Shown here: in pieces, positions 33,470-45,993 of the stretch
Layout: each line of letters begins with the position of its first letter
Numbering within the stretch: position 1 is the first letter of the stretch
DNA from: Pseudomonadota bacterium
Lineage (GTDB): Bacteria; Pseudomonadota; Alphaproteobacteria; Rhizobiales; Beijerinckiaceae
Direction of reading: 5' to 3'
DNA: 62,215 nucleotides
NCBI GenBank assembly: GCA_020161475.1
Contig: JAIUNQ010000004.1
Coordinates: 1-62,215, forward strand
Position numbers and translations under genes: made by a program
The notes under the pieces: model-generated
Database searches by the model: none
The model's input: only the letters and a program-made list of their open reading frames with translations
What the model was told of the DNA's origin: nothing

Positions 33470-34787
33470 CTGGACGACCGATCCACCCGCCGGAATCCGG
33501 CCAGGCGGGGTGGAAATCGTCGACGATGTAAGCGTGGGTGTGGCGTTCGCCAGCCCCGGCGGCATGGGAGGATGGCGGCCCGGCGTGGACATGTTCGATC
33601 GCCTCCGGGTCTTCGCGTGGCCAAAGGCGCATGGCCCCCGCCAGCGCGAGGAGCGACAGCAAGGCCATGGAAAAGGCGGCCAGTTCCAGCCCCGCAACCG
33701 CCCCCAGCCACCCCACCAGCGGATAGGTGAGGAGCCAGCAGGCGTGGGATAGGGCGAATTGCGCGGCAAAGAGCGCGGGCCTGTCCTCGGCATGGGCGGA
33801 GCGTCTCAAAAGCCTGCCGGATGGTGTCAGCGTCGCGCCATAGCCGACCCCGATCAGCACCCACACCGGCAGCAGCAGCGCATAGGTCTGCACGAAACCG
33901 GCTGCCAGCGCCCCGAGGGCGAGCAGGCCTCCCCCCGCGAGCATCACACGACGATCCGCCAGCGTCTCCAGCAGGCGTGGCAACGCCAGCGCCGACAGCA
34001 TGGAGCCGCCACCGAAGCAGGCCAGTGCCAATGCGGTTTCGCGCGCGCCAAGCCCGAAGCAGTTCTGGACGAAAACAACCGTGTTGACGATGACCAGCGC
34101 GCCGGCCGCTGCCGCAACGAGGTTGATGGCGAGCAGCCCGCGCAGGCGCGGCGTGGCGAGATAGATGCGCATCCCCCGCGTGGTTCTGTCATAGATACCG
34201 CGCGGCGCGGCGGGCTTCGGGCTGGGGAGACGGACCGAAAGCACCAGCATCGCCGAGCCGAGAAAACCGATCACGGTTCCCGCGAACAGGCCATGGAAAC
34301 TGATGACGCTCAGCAGGGCTGCTGCCAGCACCGGACTGAGCAGGCTTTCAAGATCATAGGCCAGACGCGAGAGGGAGAGCGCGCGGGTGTAGTCCTCCTC
34401 TGCGGTCAGGATATCCGGGATCGTGGCCTGAAATGTCGGCGTGAAGGCGGCGGAGGCGGCCTGCAACAGGAAAACCAGGAGGTAGACCTGCCAGACCTCG
34501 GACACAAAGGGCAGAAAAAGGGCGATGCCCGCCCGCACCAGATCCAGCGCCACCAGCATGGTACGGCGCGGCCAGCGCTCGGCGAAGGCCGCAGCCACCG
34601 GGGCGACACCCACATAGGCGATCATCTTGATGGCGAGCGCCGTGCCCAGCACGGCCCCGGCGGAAGGCCCCGCAAGCTGATAGGCCAGAAGCCCCAGCGC
34701 CACGGTCAGCAGGCCGGTTCCCACCAGCGCGATCACCTGCGCCAGAAAGAGATGACGGTATGTGCGGTTGGCCAGAACAGCCAGCAT
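33447..34787 (-). CDS. MFS transporter with His-rich C-terminal tail
   Basis: The protein has 446 residues and about twelve hydrophobic segments of the major facilitator fold (LFLAQVIALVGTGLLTVALGLLAYQL, then ERWPRRTMLVALDLVRAG as the loop 2-3 motif). After the last helix comes a cytosolic tail with several His (EHVHAGPPSSHAAG, ERHTHAYIVDDFH), which may bind metal. The 3' end overlaps the end of the P-type ATPase gene by 23 bases, tail to tail. It is the last gene of a leftward set beginning with the ArsR-rhodanese gene at 36329. Confidence 0.85.
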   Translation of the reverse strand: MLAVLANRTYRHLFLAQVIALVGTGLLTVALGLLAYQLAGPSAGAVLGTALAIKMIAYVGVAPVAAAFAERWPRRTMLVALDLVRAGIALFLPFVSEVWQVYLLVFLLQAASAAFTPTFQATIPDILTAEEDYTRALSLSRLAYDLESLLSPVLAAALLSVISFHGLFAGTVIGFLGSAMLVLSVRLPSPKPAAPRGIYDRTTRGMRIYLATPRLRGLLAINLVAAAAGALVIVNTVVFVQNCFGLGARETALALACFGGGSMLSALALPRLLETLADRRVMLAGGGLLALGALAAGFVQTYALLLPVWVLIGVGYGATLTPSGRLLRRSAHAEDRPALFAAQFALSHACWLLTYPLVGWLGAVAGLELAAFSMALLSLLALAGAMRLWPREDPEAIEHVHAGPPSSHAAGAGERHTHAYIVDDFHPAWPDSGGWIGRPVTMSPQG

Positions 34788-34826
34788 GATCGTGATCCTG
34801 TTTGAGTTGCGCGGGATGTTCGCCCG

Positions 34827-35555
34827 TCACAGGCAGTTGTTGTGCAGCTTCCACTTCTGTTCGTGCCCGATCGCCTTGGCGAAGTCCGGCACCTTGCAGC
34901 GTCCGCCATTTTCCGGGGAAGCGGTTGTGACCTGCGGCTTCGTGTTCGCGGCCTCCGGCAGGTGCTGGCCCAGCGCCACCATGCCTGCGAGGAACAAGGC
35001 CAGCGTGCCGAGCTGAAGCGGCGCGATCCTCTGCACGGGTTCCTTCTCGCGCACCTCGCACACCCCGCCAGGGCACAGACGCGCGGCCTGCCGGTTGAAG
35101 GCATTGTAGATCATGCATCCCAGACAGATGCCGAAGGCGGCCTCGAAGAACAGAAGGGTGAGGCAGACAAGACAGGCCAGCAGTGTGAACGGGCCGCGCA
35201 CGCCCTGAAGCACCACAAAGTAGAGCATGGGGGCCGCGATCATCAATCCCAGGGCCCAGGCGAAGCGCTTCTGCGCCGCGCCGGTATATTCCGGCGTCTG
35301 GTTGCGGACCGCGATGCGACCGAGGATCAGGCTGGGCGCGAAGCGCGGGTTGATAAGCACCCGGATCACGAAATCAATGAAAAAGGCCACGACAACCAGC
35401 TGGATGAGCCGGAAATTTCCGTCGAGCCAGGCGTTCATAAAGGCAACCAGCGCGATCAGCAGCAGGATGCCCGCACCTGCCCGTGCCTCGCGTTCGTTCA
35501 GAACCGGCATGTCATACGCCGATACGCTTTCGCCGAACTGGAAAATTGCGCTCAC
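34827..35555 (-). CDS. DUF4395 membrane protein
   Basis: The protein has 242 residues. The start is GTG at 35555, chosen because AGGAGGGG lies about six bases upstream; no ATG start has a comparable site. Five or so membrane helices, with NEREARAGAGILLLIALVAF, VVAFFIDFVIRVLI and FFEAAFGICLGCMIY, match DUF4395. Cys pairs CLGC and CPGGVC are in or near the membrane. DUF4395 proteins often occur beside rhodanese or thioredoxin genes, and here the next gene upstream is an ArsR-rhodanese fusion, so a sulfur-handling role is plausible. The last 60 residues appear extracytoplasmic. Confidence 0.8.
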   Translation of the reverse strand: MSAIFQFGESVSAYDMPVLNEREARAGAGILLLIALVAFMNAWLDGNFRLIQLVVVAFFIDFVIRVLINPRFAPSLILGRIAVRNQTPEYTGAAQKRFAWALGLMIAAPMLYFVVLQGVRGPFTLLACLVCLTLLFFEAAFGICLGCMIYNAFNRQAARLCPGGVCEVREKEPVQRIAPLQLGTLALFLAGMVALGQHLPEAANTKPQVTTASPENGGRCKVPDFAKAIGHEQKWKLHNNCL

Positions 35556-35645
35556 GATACCCCCTCCTACCAACGGTTCGGCTGCATCAACGCAGCCAGA
35601 CCCCATCCCTGCATGAAATCCACCAGCCCGGAAATGAATTCCCTG

Positions 35646-36329
35646 TCATGGTGTGGACATGCCATGCTCGACCGGCAGCGAGGCCGCGCACCACTCCGGG
35701 AAGCCGTCCTCCAACCGCCGCGCGCCAATTCCGCGCGCGCGCAGCACGGCAACGGCTTCGAACGAGAGGACGCAGTAGGGGCCACGACAATAAGCGACGA
35801 TCTCCCGGTTTTCCGGCAGTTCGGCCAGCCTCACCTCAAGCTGGTCTAGGGGTATGTTGAGCGCACCCGGCAGGTGTCCGGCGATGAATTCATCTTCCGG
35901 TCTCAGGTCCAGCAGGGTGACATCTCCCGCCCCGAGCCGGGCGGCCAGCTCGTCCCGTCGCACAGGCTCCATGTCATCCTTGCTGTGAAAATACCCTTCC
36001 ATCACCGCCCGCACCTCAGCGAGGTGCGCTTCGCCAAGACGCCGAAGCGCGCTCACGACGTCGATCACATCCGTGCCCGCAAGACGATAGAGAACGCGCT
36101 TGCCATCCCGCCGCGCACTCAGCAGACCGGCGCGCCGCATGAGTTGCAGATGCTGGGAGGTGTTGGCCACGCTTTGCCCCAGCCGGGTGGCGATTCCCTC
36201 GACCGCGCGCTCGCCCTGCGCGAGCTGTTCGATGATTTCCAGACGGTGAGCATGGCCCAGTACGCGCGCGATTCCGGCAAAATGTTCGAGGATCTGGCGT
36301 TTGGGGGGCTGGCTTGACAAAGCGGGCAT
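35646..36329 (-). CDS. ArsR-family regulator fused to a rhodanese domain
   Basis: The protein has 227 residues from the ATG at 36329. Residues about 12-105 form an ArsR winged helix (LGHAHRLEIIEQLAQGERAVEGIATRLGQSVANTSQHLQLMRRAGLL). Residues about 120-222 form a rhodanese domain (VTLLDLRPEDEFIAGHLPGALNIP) with catalytic-loop CRGPYC. Fusions of this kind could sense persulfide through the rhodanese Cys. It is divergent from the DsrE-like and MFS genes, with a palindrome (36346-36357) at the joint promoter, and heads the leftward DUF4395-MFS set. Confidence 0.9.
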   Translation of the reverse strand: MPALSSQPPKRQILEHFAGIARVLGHAHRLEIIEQLAQGERAVEGIATRLGQSVANTSQHLQLMRRAGLLSARRDGKRVLYRLAGTDVIDVVSALRRLGEAHLAEVRAVMEGYFHSKDDMEPVRRDELAARLGAGDVTLLDLRPEDEFIAGHLPGALNIPLDQLEVRLAELPENREIVAYCRGPYCVLSFEAVAVLRARGIGARRLEDGFPEWCAASLPVEHGMSTP

Positions 36330-36337
36330 CACTCATC

Positions 36338-36357
36338 ATTCAATAATTCAATTGAAT
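36338..36357. promoter_or_regulatory. ArsR-type operator in the divergent promoter
   Basis: The perfect palindrome ATTCAATTGAAT (36346-36357) is preceded by a direct half-repeat ATTCAAT (36338-36344). It lies between the ArsR-rhodanese gene and the DsrE-like gene and fits the A/T-rich dyads bound by ArsR proteins. A TTGACA box lies at 36314-36319. Confidence 0.65.
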
Positions 36358-36396
36358 GAATGGTATCATGCTGCCCACTCTGGAAGGAACAGGAAA

Positions 36397-36750
36397 ATGC
36401 GCCTTCTCTTCATCCTGAACGATCCACCCTATGGCACGGAGCGTGTCTATAACGGACTTCGCCTTGCTCATGCGATGGCCCGCAAGGAACCCACCGCCAC
36501 CGTCACGGTCTTCCTGATGGCGGATGCCGTGCTGGCGGCCCGTGCGGGGCAGAAGACGCCGGAGGGCTTCTACAACACCGAGTTGATGCTCAAGCGTGTG
36601 CTTTCCGCCGGGGGCACGGTGCTCCTTTGCGGCACCTGCATGGACGCGCGCGGTTTGCCGGAGGAAGGCATGGTTCCGGGTGCCAGGCGCAGCACCATGG
36701 ATGCGCTGGCCGAGGCGACCCTCGAAGCCGATCGCGTGCTGACCTTCTGA
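36397..36750 (+). CDS. DsrE-family sulfur-carrier-like protein
   Basis: The protein has 117 residues from the ATG at 36397 (AGGA upstream). The fold pattern is MRLLFILNDPPYGTERVYNGLRLAHAMA, VTVFLMADAV, LLCGTCMDARG. The conserved Cys pair in CGTCMDARG is where DsrE relatives carry persulfide sulfur. It is the first gene of the rightward set, followed by an MFS transporter nine bases later. Confidence 0.85.
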   Translation: MRLLFILNDPPYGTERVYNGLRLAHAMARKEPTATVTVFLMADAVLAARAGQKTPEGFYNTELMLKRVLSAGGTVLLCGTCMDARGLPEEGMVPGARRSTMDALAEATLEADRVLTF

Positions 36751-36758
36751 GCGGGAAC

Positions 36759-37937
36759 ATGCCGATGTCCTCTTCCATGCACAGGCAAGTCCTCCTTCTC
36801 TCGAGCGCGCAGGCGCTGTTCCAGATCGCCTCCGTTCTGGTGATGACAGTGGGCGGTCTGGCAGGGGGGCAGGTGTCTCCCGATCCGCGGCTGGCAACGG
36901 CGCCAATCGCGGCCATGTTCCTCGGCACCGCGCTCGCCACCATGCCGGCGTCCATGTGGATGGCGCGCGCCGGACGTCGCGCGGGGTTTCTCGCCGGGGC
37001 CACCCTGGGCATCTCGGGCGGCCTGATTTCTGCCGCTGGCCTGCGTTTCGGCTCGCTCGCGCTGCTTTGTCTTGGAACGGCACTGGTCGGGGCTTACCAA
37101 GGGTTTGCACAGTTCTACCGTTTCGCGGCTTCGGAAGTCGCGGATGATGTTTTTCGTCCCCGCGCGATCGCGCTGGTGCTGGCGGGGGGAATCGTGGCGG
37201 CGCTGCTGGGGCCTCTGCTGGCGCGCTGGGGCGGGCCGCTGGTGCAGCCGCTTTACGCAGGATCGTTCCTGCTTCTTTCACTGGTCAGCGTGCTGGCTTT
37301 TGCCGTCCTGCTCGGAGTGCGGGTGCCTTCGCCGCTTGTGACCGGGAGCGGCGAAGCCCGTGCGCTGGCCACCATTCTCCGGCAGCCGTCCTATCTTGTC
37401 GCGCTGTTCGGTGCCGCGACAGGCTATGGCATCATGATTCTGGCCATGACCGCGACACCGCTGGCGATGCTCCATCACCATCACCCGCTGGAGGATGCGA
37501 GCAGCGTCATTCAGCTTCATGTGCTCGGCATGTTCCTGCCCTCCTTCTTCACCGGTACGCTCATCGCGCGTTTCGGGGTGATCCCGGTCATGCTGGCGGG
37601 GGTTGTGCTGCTGGCGGGGCATGTCGGGCTCAGTCTCACGGGGCATGGCTGGCACAGTTTCGCCGGCGCGCTTGTTCTGCTGGGCGTGGGCTGGAATTTT
37701 CTCTATGTGGGTGGAACGGCCCTGCTCACCACCACCTACACGCCAGCCGAGCGGGCGCGCGCTCAGGCCTTCAACGACATGGCCATCTTCATCACGGGGC
37801 TGGCCTGTTCGCTCGGTGCCGGCTATCTGCTGCGCGTTCTGGGATGGCAGACACTCAACCTTATGCTCTTGCCCTGGCTTGCGCTCGCCGCCATCGCGCT
37901 TCTCTGGCTGGCCGCGGCAGGAAAGAGGGTCGACTGA
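36759..37937 (+). CDS. MFS transporter
   Basis: The protein has 392 residues from the ATG at 36759. About twelve hydrophobic segments, with loop motifs MARAGRRAGFLAGA and FRPRAIALVLAGG, match MFS exporters of the YnfM-like group. A HHHHPLEDAS stretch lies in a central loop. It is co-transcribed with the DsrE-like gene under the ArsR-rhodanese operator. Substrate is unknown; export of a sulfur or metal compound is a guess. Confidence 0.85.
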   Translation: MPMSSSMHRQVLLLSSAQALFQIASVLVMTVGGLAGGQVSPDPRLATAPIAAMFLGTALATMPASMWMARAGRRAGFLAGATLGISGGLISAAGLRFGSLALLCLGTALVGAYQGFAQFYRFAASEVADDVFRPRAIALVLAGGIVAALLGPLLARWGGPLVQPLYAGSFLLLSLVSVLAFAVLLGVRVPSPLVTGSGEARALATILRQPSYLVALFGAATGYGIMILAMTATPLAMLHHHHPLEDASSVIQLHVLGMFLPSFFTGTLIARFGVIPVMLAGVVLLAGHVGLSLTGHGWHSFAGALVLLGVGWNFLYVGGTALLTTTYTPAERARAQAFNDMAIFITGLACSLGAGYLLRVLGWQTLNLMLLPWLALAAIALLWLAAAGKRVD

Positions 37938-38093
37938 TGCCCTTTGGGCTGCGGCGCCGGCTGCGTCATAGCGCGCGGGTGGCCATTCCGGGGTTGCATC
38001 CCGCCTCGCGTGGCCCTACCCAACCGGACCGCCCTGGCGCAGGCATGGCCGATGACGCCGGAGATGTGCCTGGCAGGGCCGACGGGAGTTTTT

Positions 38094-38939
38094 ATGCGCG
38101 CATCACCCGACACGTTTTCGCAAGAATTCCGCAAGCCCTTCTTCGGGCTTCGGCAGAAGTTCGCCCTTTTTCTGTCCGTGGCGGGCGTCGTTCTCCTGCT
38201 GAGCGTCCTCAAGGGGGGCATTCACTGGCAGGGGCTGGAGTTCATCTCCCTCAATACCCTGCTCACCAGCGGCATCGGCGGCGCGCTGTTCATCCTGGGG
38301 TTCCTGCTTTCCGGCGTTCTCAGTGATTACAAGGAGGCAGACCGCCTCCCCGCCGAGATCCGCGTGGCGCTCGAGGGGATCAATGGTGATGTAGCGGCTT
38401 TCGAGGCGCTCAATCCGTCATTCGACGGGCAGGCCTGCCGGGAAATCCTGATCGACATCGTTCATCGCCTCCGGCAGGGGCTGGGGCGAGAGGCGGGCTA
38501 CATGGATCTCGTGCCGGCGCTTGAGGCGATTGACAGGCTTTCAGCTGTCTATCTGACGCTGGAGCGCCTCGGATGCCCGAACAATTACGTGGTGCGACTG
38601 CGAACCCTTCAGGATTCCCTGCGCCGGAGCATCGTAAGAATCTATCACATCCAGCGCGTTCAGTTCGTGCCTTCCGTGCATGTGCTGGCACAGACGCTGG
38701 TAGCCTTCATCATCCTGCTGTTGCTGTTCCTGAAGACTGAGGGATCGCCAGAATCGATGTTGATGTTCGGCTTCATCTCGTTCCTGTTCGTTTACGCGCT
38801 CTATCTTATCCAGGTGCTGGAGCAGCCTTTCCGGAAGGGGCACGCGACGCTGGACGATGTGAGCCTGTTCCTCACGACGGATTTCGCGCGCAAACTCGAA
38901 CAGTCCGGATACGCCCCCGCCACTGTACCTGAAACCTGA
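38094..38939 (+). CDS. Bestrophin-like / DUF4239-like membrane protein
   Basis: The protein has 281 residues. The ATG at 38094 has GGGAG upstream; longer in-frame starts back to 38052 are possible. Two membrane segments near the N-terminus (FALFLSVAGVVLLLSVL, LLTSGIGGALFILGFLLSGVL) and two near residues 195-240 (VLAQTLVAFIILLLLFL, FGFISFLFVYALYLIQVL), with LEQPFRKGHATLDDV after the last one, match bestrophin-like or DUF4239 proteins. A channel role is suspected. It follows the MFS gene on the same strand. Confidence 0.6.
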   Translation: MRASPDTFSQEFRKPFFGLRQKFALFLSVAGVVLLLSVLKGGIHWQGLEFISLNTLLTSGIGGALFILGFLLSGVLSDYKEADRLPAEIRVALEGINGDVAAFEALNPSFDGQACREILIDIVHRLRQGLGREAGYMDLVPALEAIDRLSAVYLTLERLGCPNNYVVRLRTLQDSLRRSIVRIYHIQRVQFVPSVHVLAQTLVAFIILLLLFLKTEGSPESMLMFGFISFLFVYALYLIQVLEQPFRKGHATLDDVSLFLTTDFARKLEQSGYAPATVPET

Positions 38940-38952
38940 ATGTGAACACGAC

Positions 38953-39828
38953 CTAGAACCGCCGCGAGATGCCGACAAAGGGGTTGACGCGGTCAGCGCT
39001 TCGGGTGAGCCCGATGTTCACCCCGGCGTCGATCTGGAGATTCCTGTCCAGCGCATAGGTCAACCCCGTACCCAGCACGACCACGGTGCCACCGCGCGGA
39101 TCCGTCACATTAAAGCGCGCCGCCACTTCATGATAGCTGCCCAGCTTCTCCGTCCATGCATAGGCGAGAGAGGCGGAGGCCGCTGTTTCAGTGTGATAGC
39201 GGCTGCTGACATCGCTGCGCACCCAGTGCGCCGCCATGTTGAGTCCGAGTGAGACCGTCTCGGACAATCGCAACGCCAGCGGAAGGATCAGCCCTCCGCC
39301 GACATGCGCGGGGCTGATGCCATTTTTCCTGTCAGTAGGCAGCGAGACATAGGGCAGGATCGCGAAGGCCGAGCCCTGCTTGTCGAAGGTGTCATTGCCC
39401 CAGATGTTGAACTTGGCGCGCAGGTCCACGCCACCGATGCCGGAATCACGCTGGACGCTGACAGGATTGCGCTGGCGAATACGCTGGATGCCGAAAGGCT
39501 GCCACACCAGATTGATCTCGGCATTGCCGCTCAGCCCGATGCGCAGATTGGTCGAGGCGAAGCTGTAGGAGGTGGTGATCGAACGATCAATATCCGGTCG
39601 GGAACGGGTGTAGCCAAGAAGGTTGGTTTCCACCTGCAGGTGGCCAGCATCGACAGTGAAGGGGCTTTCAGTGGTATCCGGCCGGTCGGTCGCCATATCG
39701 CGCAACTGCGTCTGCGGCGCTGGGTGAAACAGGGTGTGTCCTGTCACGGTCTGGGCTGCGGCCGCCCCGTTCAAGGCCAGCATGGCGATGCTCAAGACCA
39801 GCCCCCGTTTTCCGATGCCTCTTTCCAC
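38953..39828 (-). CDS. Outer-membrane transporter-like protein (phenol meta-degradation family pattern)
   Basis: The protein has 291 residues. The start is GTG at 39828, supported by GGAGG seven bases upstream. The signal peptide ends GAAAAQ. The motif TDRPDTTESPFTVDAGHLQVE and the closing GISRRF are hallmarks of this outer-membrane barrel family. It is convergent with the bestrophin-like gene and divergent from the czc operon. The substrate is unknown; similar proteins sit beside metal-efflux genes in other bacteria. Confidence 0.8.
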   Translation of the reverse strand: MERGIGKRGLVLSIAMLALNGAAAAQTVTGHTLFHPAPQTQLRDMATDRPDTTESPFTVDAGHLQVETNLLGYTRSRPDIDRSITTSYSFASTNLRIGLSGNAEINLVWQPFGIQRIRQRNPVSVQRDSGIGGVDLRAKFNIWGNDTFDKQGSAFAILPYVSLPTDRKNGISPAHVGGGLILPLALRLSETVSLGLNMAAHWVRSDVSSRYHTETAASASLAYAWTEKLGSYHEVAARFNVTDPRGGTVVVLGTGLTYALDRNLQIDAGVNIGLTRSADRVNPFVGISRRF

Positions 39829-39916
39829 GTCTATCCTCCAAAATATCAGGAATCAGGTTTTTTCCCACTCTGTTGCGCTACCCTGACGGCGCGCGGTGGA
39901 GTGTGTCAATTCATGG

Positions 39917-39932
39917 TCCTGTCATCAGACAG
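39917..39932. promoter_or_regulatory. Dyad CCTGTC-ATCA-GACAGG between divergent genes
   Basis: A perfect 6-bp inverted repeat with a 4-base spacer lies between the outer-membrane gene (39828) and the gene at 40015. It is a candidate operator for the czc operon and/or the divergent gene. No metal-sensing regulator gene is next to it. Confidence 0.35.
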
Positions 39933-40014
39933 GAGGAAGGATAAGGCGCGTTCCGTGGCGCAACCTGGGCACCCAGGCTCTTGACTTTACGGTGTTCATG
40001 AGGTCCCACTGCGG

Positions 40015-40386
40015 ATGATGCTCGCCAACTTGACCCATTTGAATGCTTTCCGCGCGTCGGCTTTTCGCCGTTGCGCAGCGTTCATGTGTGTGTTCGCTAT
40101 GCTGATGGCCTTTGTGGGCCACGGCGCTGGTGCGAATCACACCGTCAAGGCTGTTGCTTTCGATGTCGTCTGTGTCGTCGAGGCTTCGGGTGAAGCGGAT
40201 TCGAGCAAGATTCCGGCTGATCACAAAGTTTGCTCCTGTGCCGCCTGCTCGCCCGCGCTGGAAGTTTCCGCGCCGCAGATCGTGGCTCCTTCCGCCTATG
40301 CTCGAAGCTTCGAGCGGTGGGACGCAGATGATCATCGCGCTCTCATACCGGTTCTGGAATTGCCGCCTCCCCGGTTCCCTGCCTGA
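40015..40386 (+). CDS. Small exported Cys-containing protein ahead of czc genes
   Basis: The protein has 123 residues. A hydrophobic segment (AAFMCVFAMLMAFVGHGAGA) acts as signal or anchor. The mature part contains VCVVEA and HKVCSCAACSPAL, a Cys-rich cluster that could bind metal or form disulfides. Similar small exported proteins are found just before czc-type efflux operons. It precedes czcC by 61 bases and is probably part of the operon. No defined function. Confidence 0.6.
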   Translation: MMLANLTHLNAFRASAFRRCAAFMCVFAMLMAFVGHGAGANHTVKAVAFDVVCVVEASGEADSSKIPADHKVCSCAACSPALEVSAPQIVAPSAYARSFERWDADDHRALIPVLELPPPRFPA

Positions 40387-40447
40387 CGAATCGTGACCCG
40401 CGCAGGGACTTTCCTGCGTTCCGGAAGTTCCCGAACAGGCTTTTATC

Positions 40448-41743
40448 ATGTTTTTCGGTTCCAAAGCCGCCTATGCGCTTGCCGCTATGGTGGCCTCCCT
40501 TTCGATCGGTCCGGCTGTCGGCAAACCGCCGCGCACCCCTGCCGCCAGAGCCTCTACGGCTTTGTCGCTGGGTGCGGCGGTGCAGCGCGCGCTGGATGCC
40601 AATCCACGCCTTACCGCCGCCGAGCGTGAAATCGGCGCCGCGCAGGGCAAGCAGATACAGGCGGGTGCCCTACCCAATCCTGAATTGTCGCTGGATGTGG
40701 ACAACATCGCTGGTTCAGGCCCCTATCGGGGCGGAAAATCCGCAGAAACAACGCTTCAGATCAGCCAGTTGATCGAGTTGGGTGGCAAGCGCGATGCCCG
40801 GATCGCCGCGGGGGCGGCAGGTTATGACGCGGCCCGCTGGGAGCGCGCGGCCCTGCGGCTGGAGATCGCCTCGGAAACGGCCGTGGCCTTTGTCAATGTG
40901 TTGAGCGCGCAGCGCCGGGTGCAGATTTTCGAGGCCCAGATTGACTCCCTCAACCGGATCACCCCTCTGCTCCAACGGCGCACGGAGGCGGGGGCCGCAC
41001 CGCCATCGGAGGCGCTTCGCGCGCAGATCGCTGCGGATATCGCAAAGGCGGATATGGAGCGGGCGCGAGCGACGCTGGCGGCCTCCCGCCGTGAGCTGGC
41101 GGCGCAGATGGGCCTGACGCGCCCGGATTTCACCGGCGTGCGCGGTGATATTTTCCGCGTGGGGCATCCGCCCGCGCTGGAGGGCGTGTTGCAGGCTGTG
41201 GACAGGAACCCGCAGCTCATGCGCTGGACCGCCGTTTATGCCCAACGCCACGCGGAATATCTGTCGGCGCGGCTCAAGGCGATCCCGGACCTTCAGGCCG
41301 GTGTTGGCTGGCGGCACTTCCGCGAGAGCGGCGATAATTCGGTGCGCCTGAGCCTCTCGATGCCGCTTCCGGTGCTGAACCAGAATCAGGGCGGTATTCG
41401 TGATGCGCAGGAGATGCTCGCCAAGACCGAAGCGGAACGTGCCGCGAACAAGATCGCCCTTTCGCTGGTTCTGGGGCGCGCGCATGACACGCTTTCCGGT
41501 GCTCTGCGCGAGATTTCGGTGCTGCGCTCTTCCACCATTCCGAAGGCCCGTCAGGCAGTGGAATCCGTCGAGGCCGGTTACGGACAGGGGCGTTTCACGC
41601 TGCTCGAGGTGCTCGATATGCACGCGGCGGCCGTGCAGGCGGCCTTGCGCGAGCTTGAGGCTCTCGTGAATTTTCACACGGCGCTCGCCACCCTCGAAGG
41701 ATTGAGCGGCCACCCTGTTTCCCTGCGAGGTTTCTCGAAATGA
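40448..41743 (+). CDS. czcC: Outer-membrane efflux protein CzcC
   Basis: The protein has 431 residues with a signal peptide (ALAAMVASLSIGPAVG). It is a TolC/CzcC family protein with two repeats of coiled-coil helix pairs, including ALPNPELSLDVDNI, RIAAGAAGYDAARWERAALRLEI and VLDMHAAAVQAALRELEAL. It forms the outer-membrane channel of the tripartite RND pump. The stop overlaps the czcB start (ATGA). Confidence 0.92.
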   Translation: MFFGSKAAYALAAMVASLSIGPAVGKPPRTPAARASTALSLGAAVQRALDANPRLTAAEREIGAAQGKQIQAGALPNPELSLDVDNIAGSGPYRGGKSAETTLQISQLIELGGKRDARIAAGAAGYDAARWERAALRLEIASETAVAFVNVLSAQRRVQIFEAQIDSLNRITPLLQRRTEAGAAPPSEALRAQIAADIAKADMERARATLAASRRELAAQMGLTRPDFTGVRGDIFRVGHPPALEGVLQAVDRNPQLMRWTAVYAQRHAEYLSARLKAIPDLQAGVGWRHFRESGDNSVRLSLSMPLPVLNQNQGGIRDAQEMLAKTEAERAANKIALSLVLGRAHDTLSGALREISVLRSSTIPKARQAVESVEAGYGQGRFTLLEVLDMHAAAVQAALRELEALVNFHTALATLEGLSGHPVSLRGFSK

Positions 41744-42696
41744 ATTCGCCTTTTCAACGCGTTGTCATGCCTGCCGTGCTGGCTGTCCTGCTGGGAGCCG
41801 GGGGCTGGTACATGATCAAGACACCGCCGACGGCGGTCAAGGCTGCTGCTGGTCACGGCGATCACGGCGGGCATGGTGCCGAGACCGTTACCCTGAGCGA
41901 TGCCAAGCTGTCTGCGGCAGGGATCGAACTGGCCAAGGCCGGTCCCGCCGTGCTTCAGGAGACGTTGCGTCTCAATGGTGTGATCCAGCCCAATCAGGAG
42001 GCGCTGGTGCAGGTGACGCCGCGTTTCCCCGGCGTGGTCCGCACCCTGCGCAGGCGGATCGGCGACAAGGTGACAAAGGGGGATATCCTTGCCTCGGTGG
42101 AGAGCAACCAAAGCTTGACCAGCTATGATCTCGCGGCGCCGATCAGCGGCACCGTGATCGAGCGACATGCCGCGCTGGGTGAGTATGTCGGGGAGACCAA
42201 GCCGATTTTCGTGGTGGCGGACCTGTCCACCGTCTGGGCCGATTTCTCCGTGTTCCAGCGTGATTTCGCGCGGGTGAAGCCCGGCAACACGGTTCTGGTC
42301 GAGGTGGGCGATGGCGGCGCGCCGGTGGAGGCCCGCATCTCCTATGTTTCGCCCGTCGGGGCAGCCGATACGCAGAGCGCGCTGGCGCGGGCTGTGGTGG
42401 ACAGTCGTGACATGCGGCTGCGACCCGGGCTGTTCATTGCCGGAAAGGTGATTCTGGCCTCCCGCAAGGCGGAGATCTCGGTCAAGGCCTCGGCGCTCCA
42501 GACTTTCGAGGACCGCACTGTCATCTTCGTGCGGAACGGTGAGGTGTTCGAACCCCGGCAGGTCGAAACCGGCGAGCGCGACGCGGAAAACGTCGAGATC
42601 CTTTTCGGCCTCATGCCTGATGAAACCTACGCCGCGCGCAACAGCTTCGTTATCAAGGCCGAACTGGCCAAGGGTTCCGCCACGCACGAACACTGA
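41740..42696 (+). CDS. czcB: RND periplasmic adaptor CzcB
   Basis: The protein has 318 residues with an N-terminal membrane anchor (VVMPAVLAVLLGAGGWYMI). A His-rich stretch (GHGDHGGHGAE) precedes the barrel-sandwich and beta-barrel regions (PRFPGVVRTLRRRIGDKVTKGDILASVES, DLAAPISGTVIERHAALGEYV, VRNGEVFEPRQVETG). It links CzcA to CzcC. The His cluster could deliver Zn, Co or Cd to the pump. Confidence 0.93.
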   Translation: MNSPFQRVVMPAVLAVLLGAGGWYMIKTPPTAVKAAAGHGDHGGHGAETVTLSDAKLSAAGIELAKAGPAVLQETLRLNGVIQPNQEALVQVTPRFPGVVRTLRRRIGDKVTKGDILASVESNQSLTSYDLAAPISGTVIERHAALGEYVGETKPIFVVADLSTVWADFSVFQRDFARVKPGNTVLVEVGDGGAPVEARISYVSPVGAADTQSALARAVVDSRDMRLRPGLFIAGKVILASRKAEISVKASALQTFEDRTVIFVRNGEVFEPRQVETGERDAENVEILFGLMPDETYAARNSFVIKAELAKGSATHEH

Positions 42697-45921
<3,225 letters not shown>

Positions 45922-45993
45922 CATCCCCCGCGTCCCGGTTCGCTCCGGTTGGGGCCGTCTTTCCTGCCTTCCCTCCAAAACAAGGAAACCACC

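Noticed and set aside
32615-33793. A 392-codon minus-strand frame opposite the P-type ATPase
   Set aside because: No domain pattern is seen, and the plus strand encodes the conserved ATPase core across most of the same bases.
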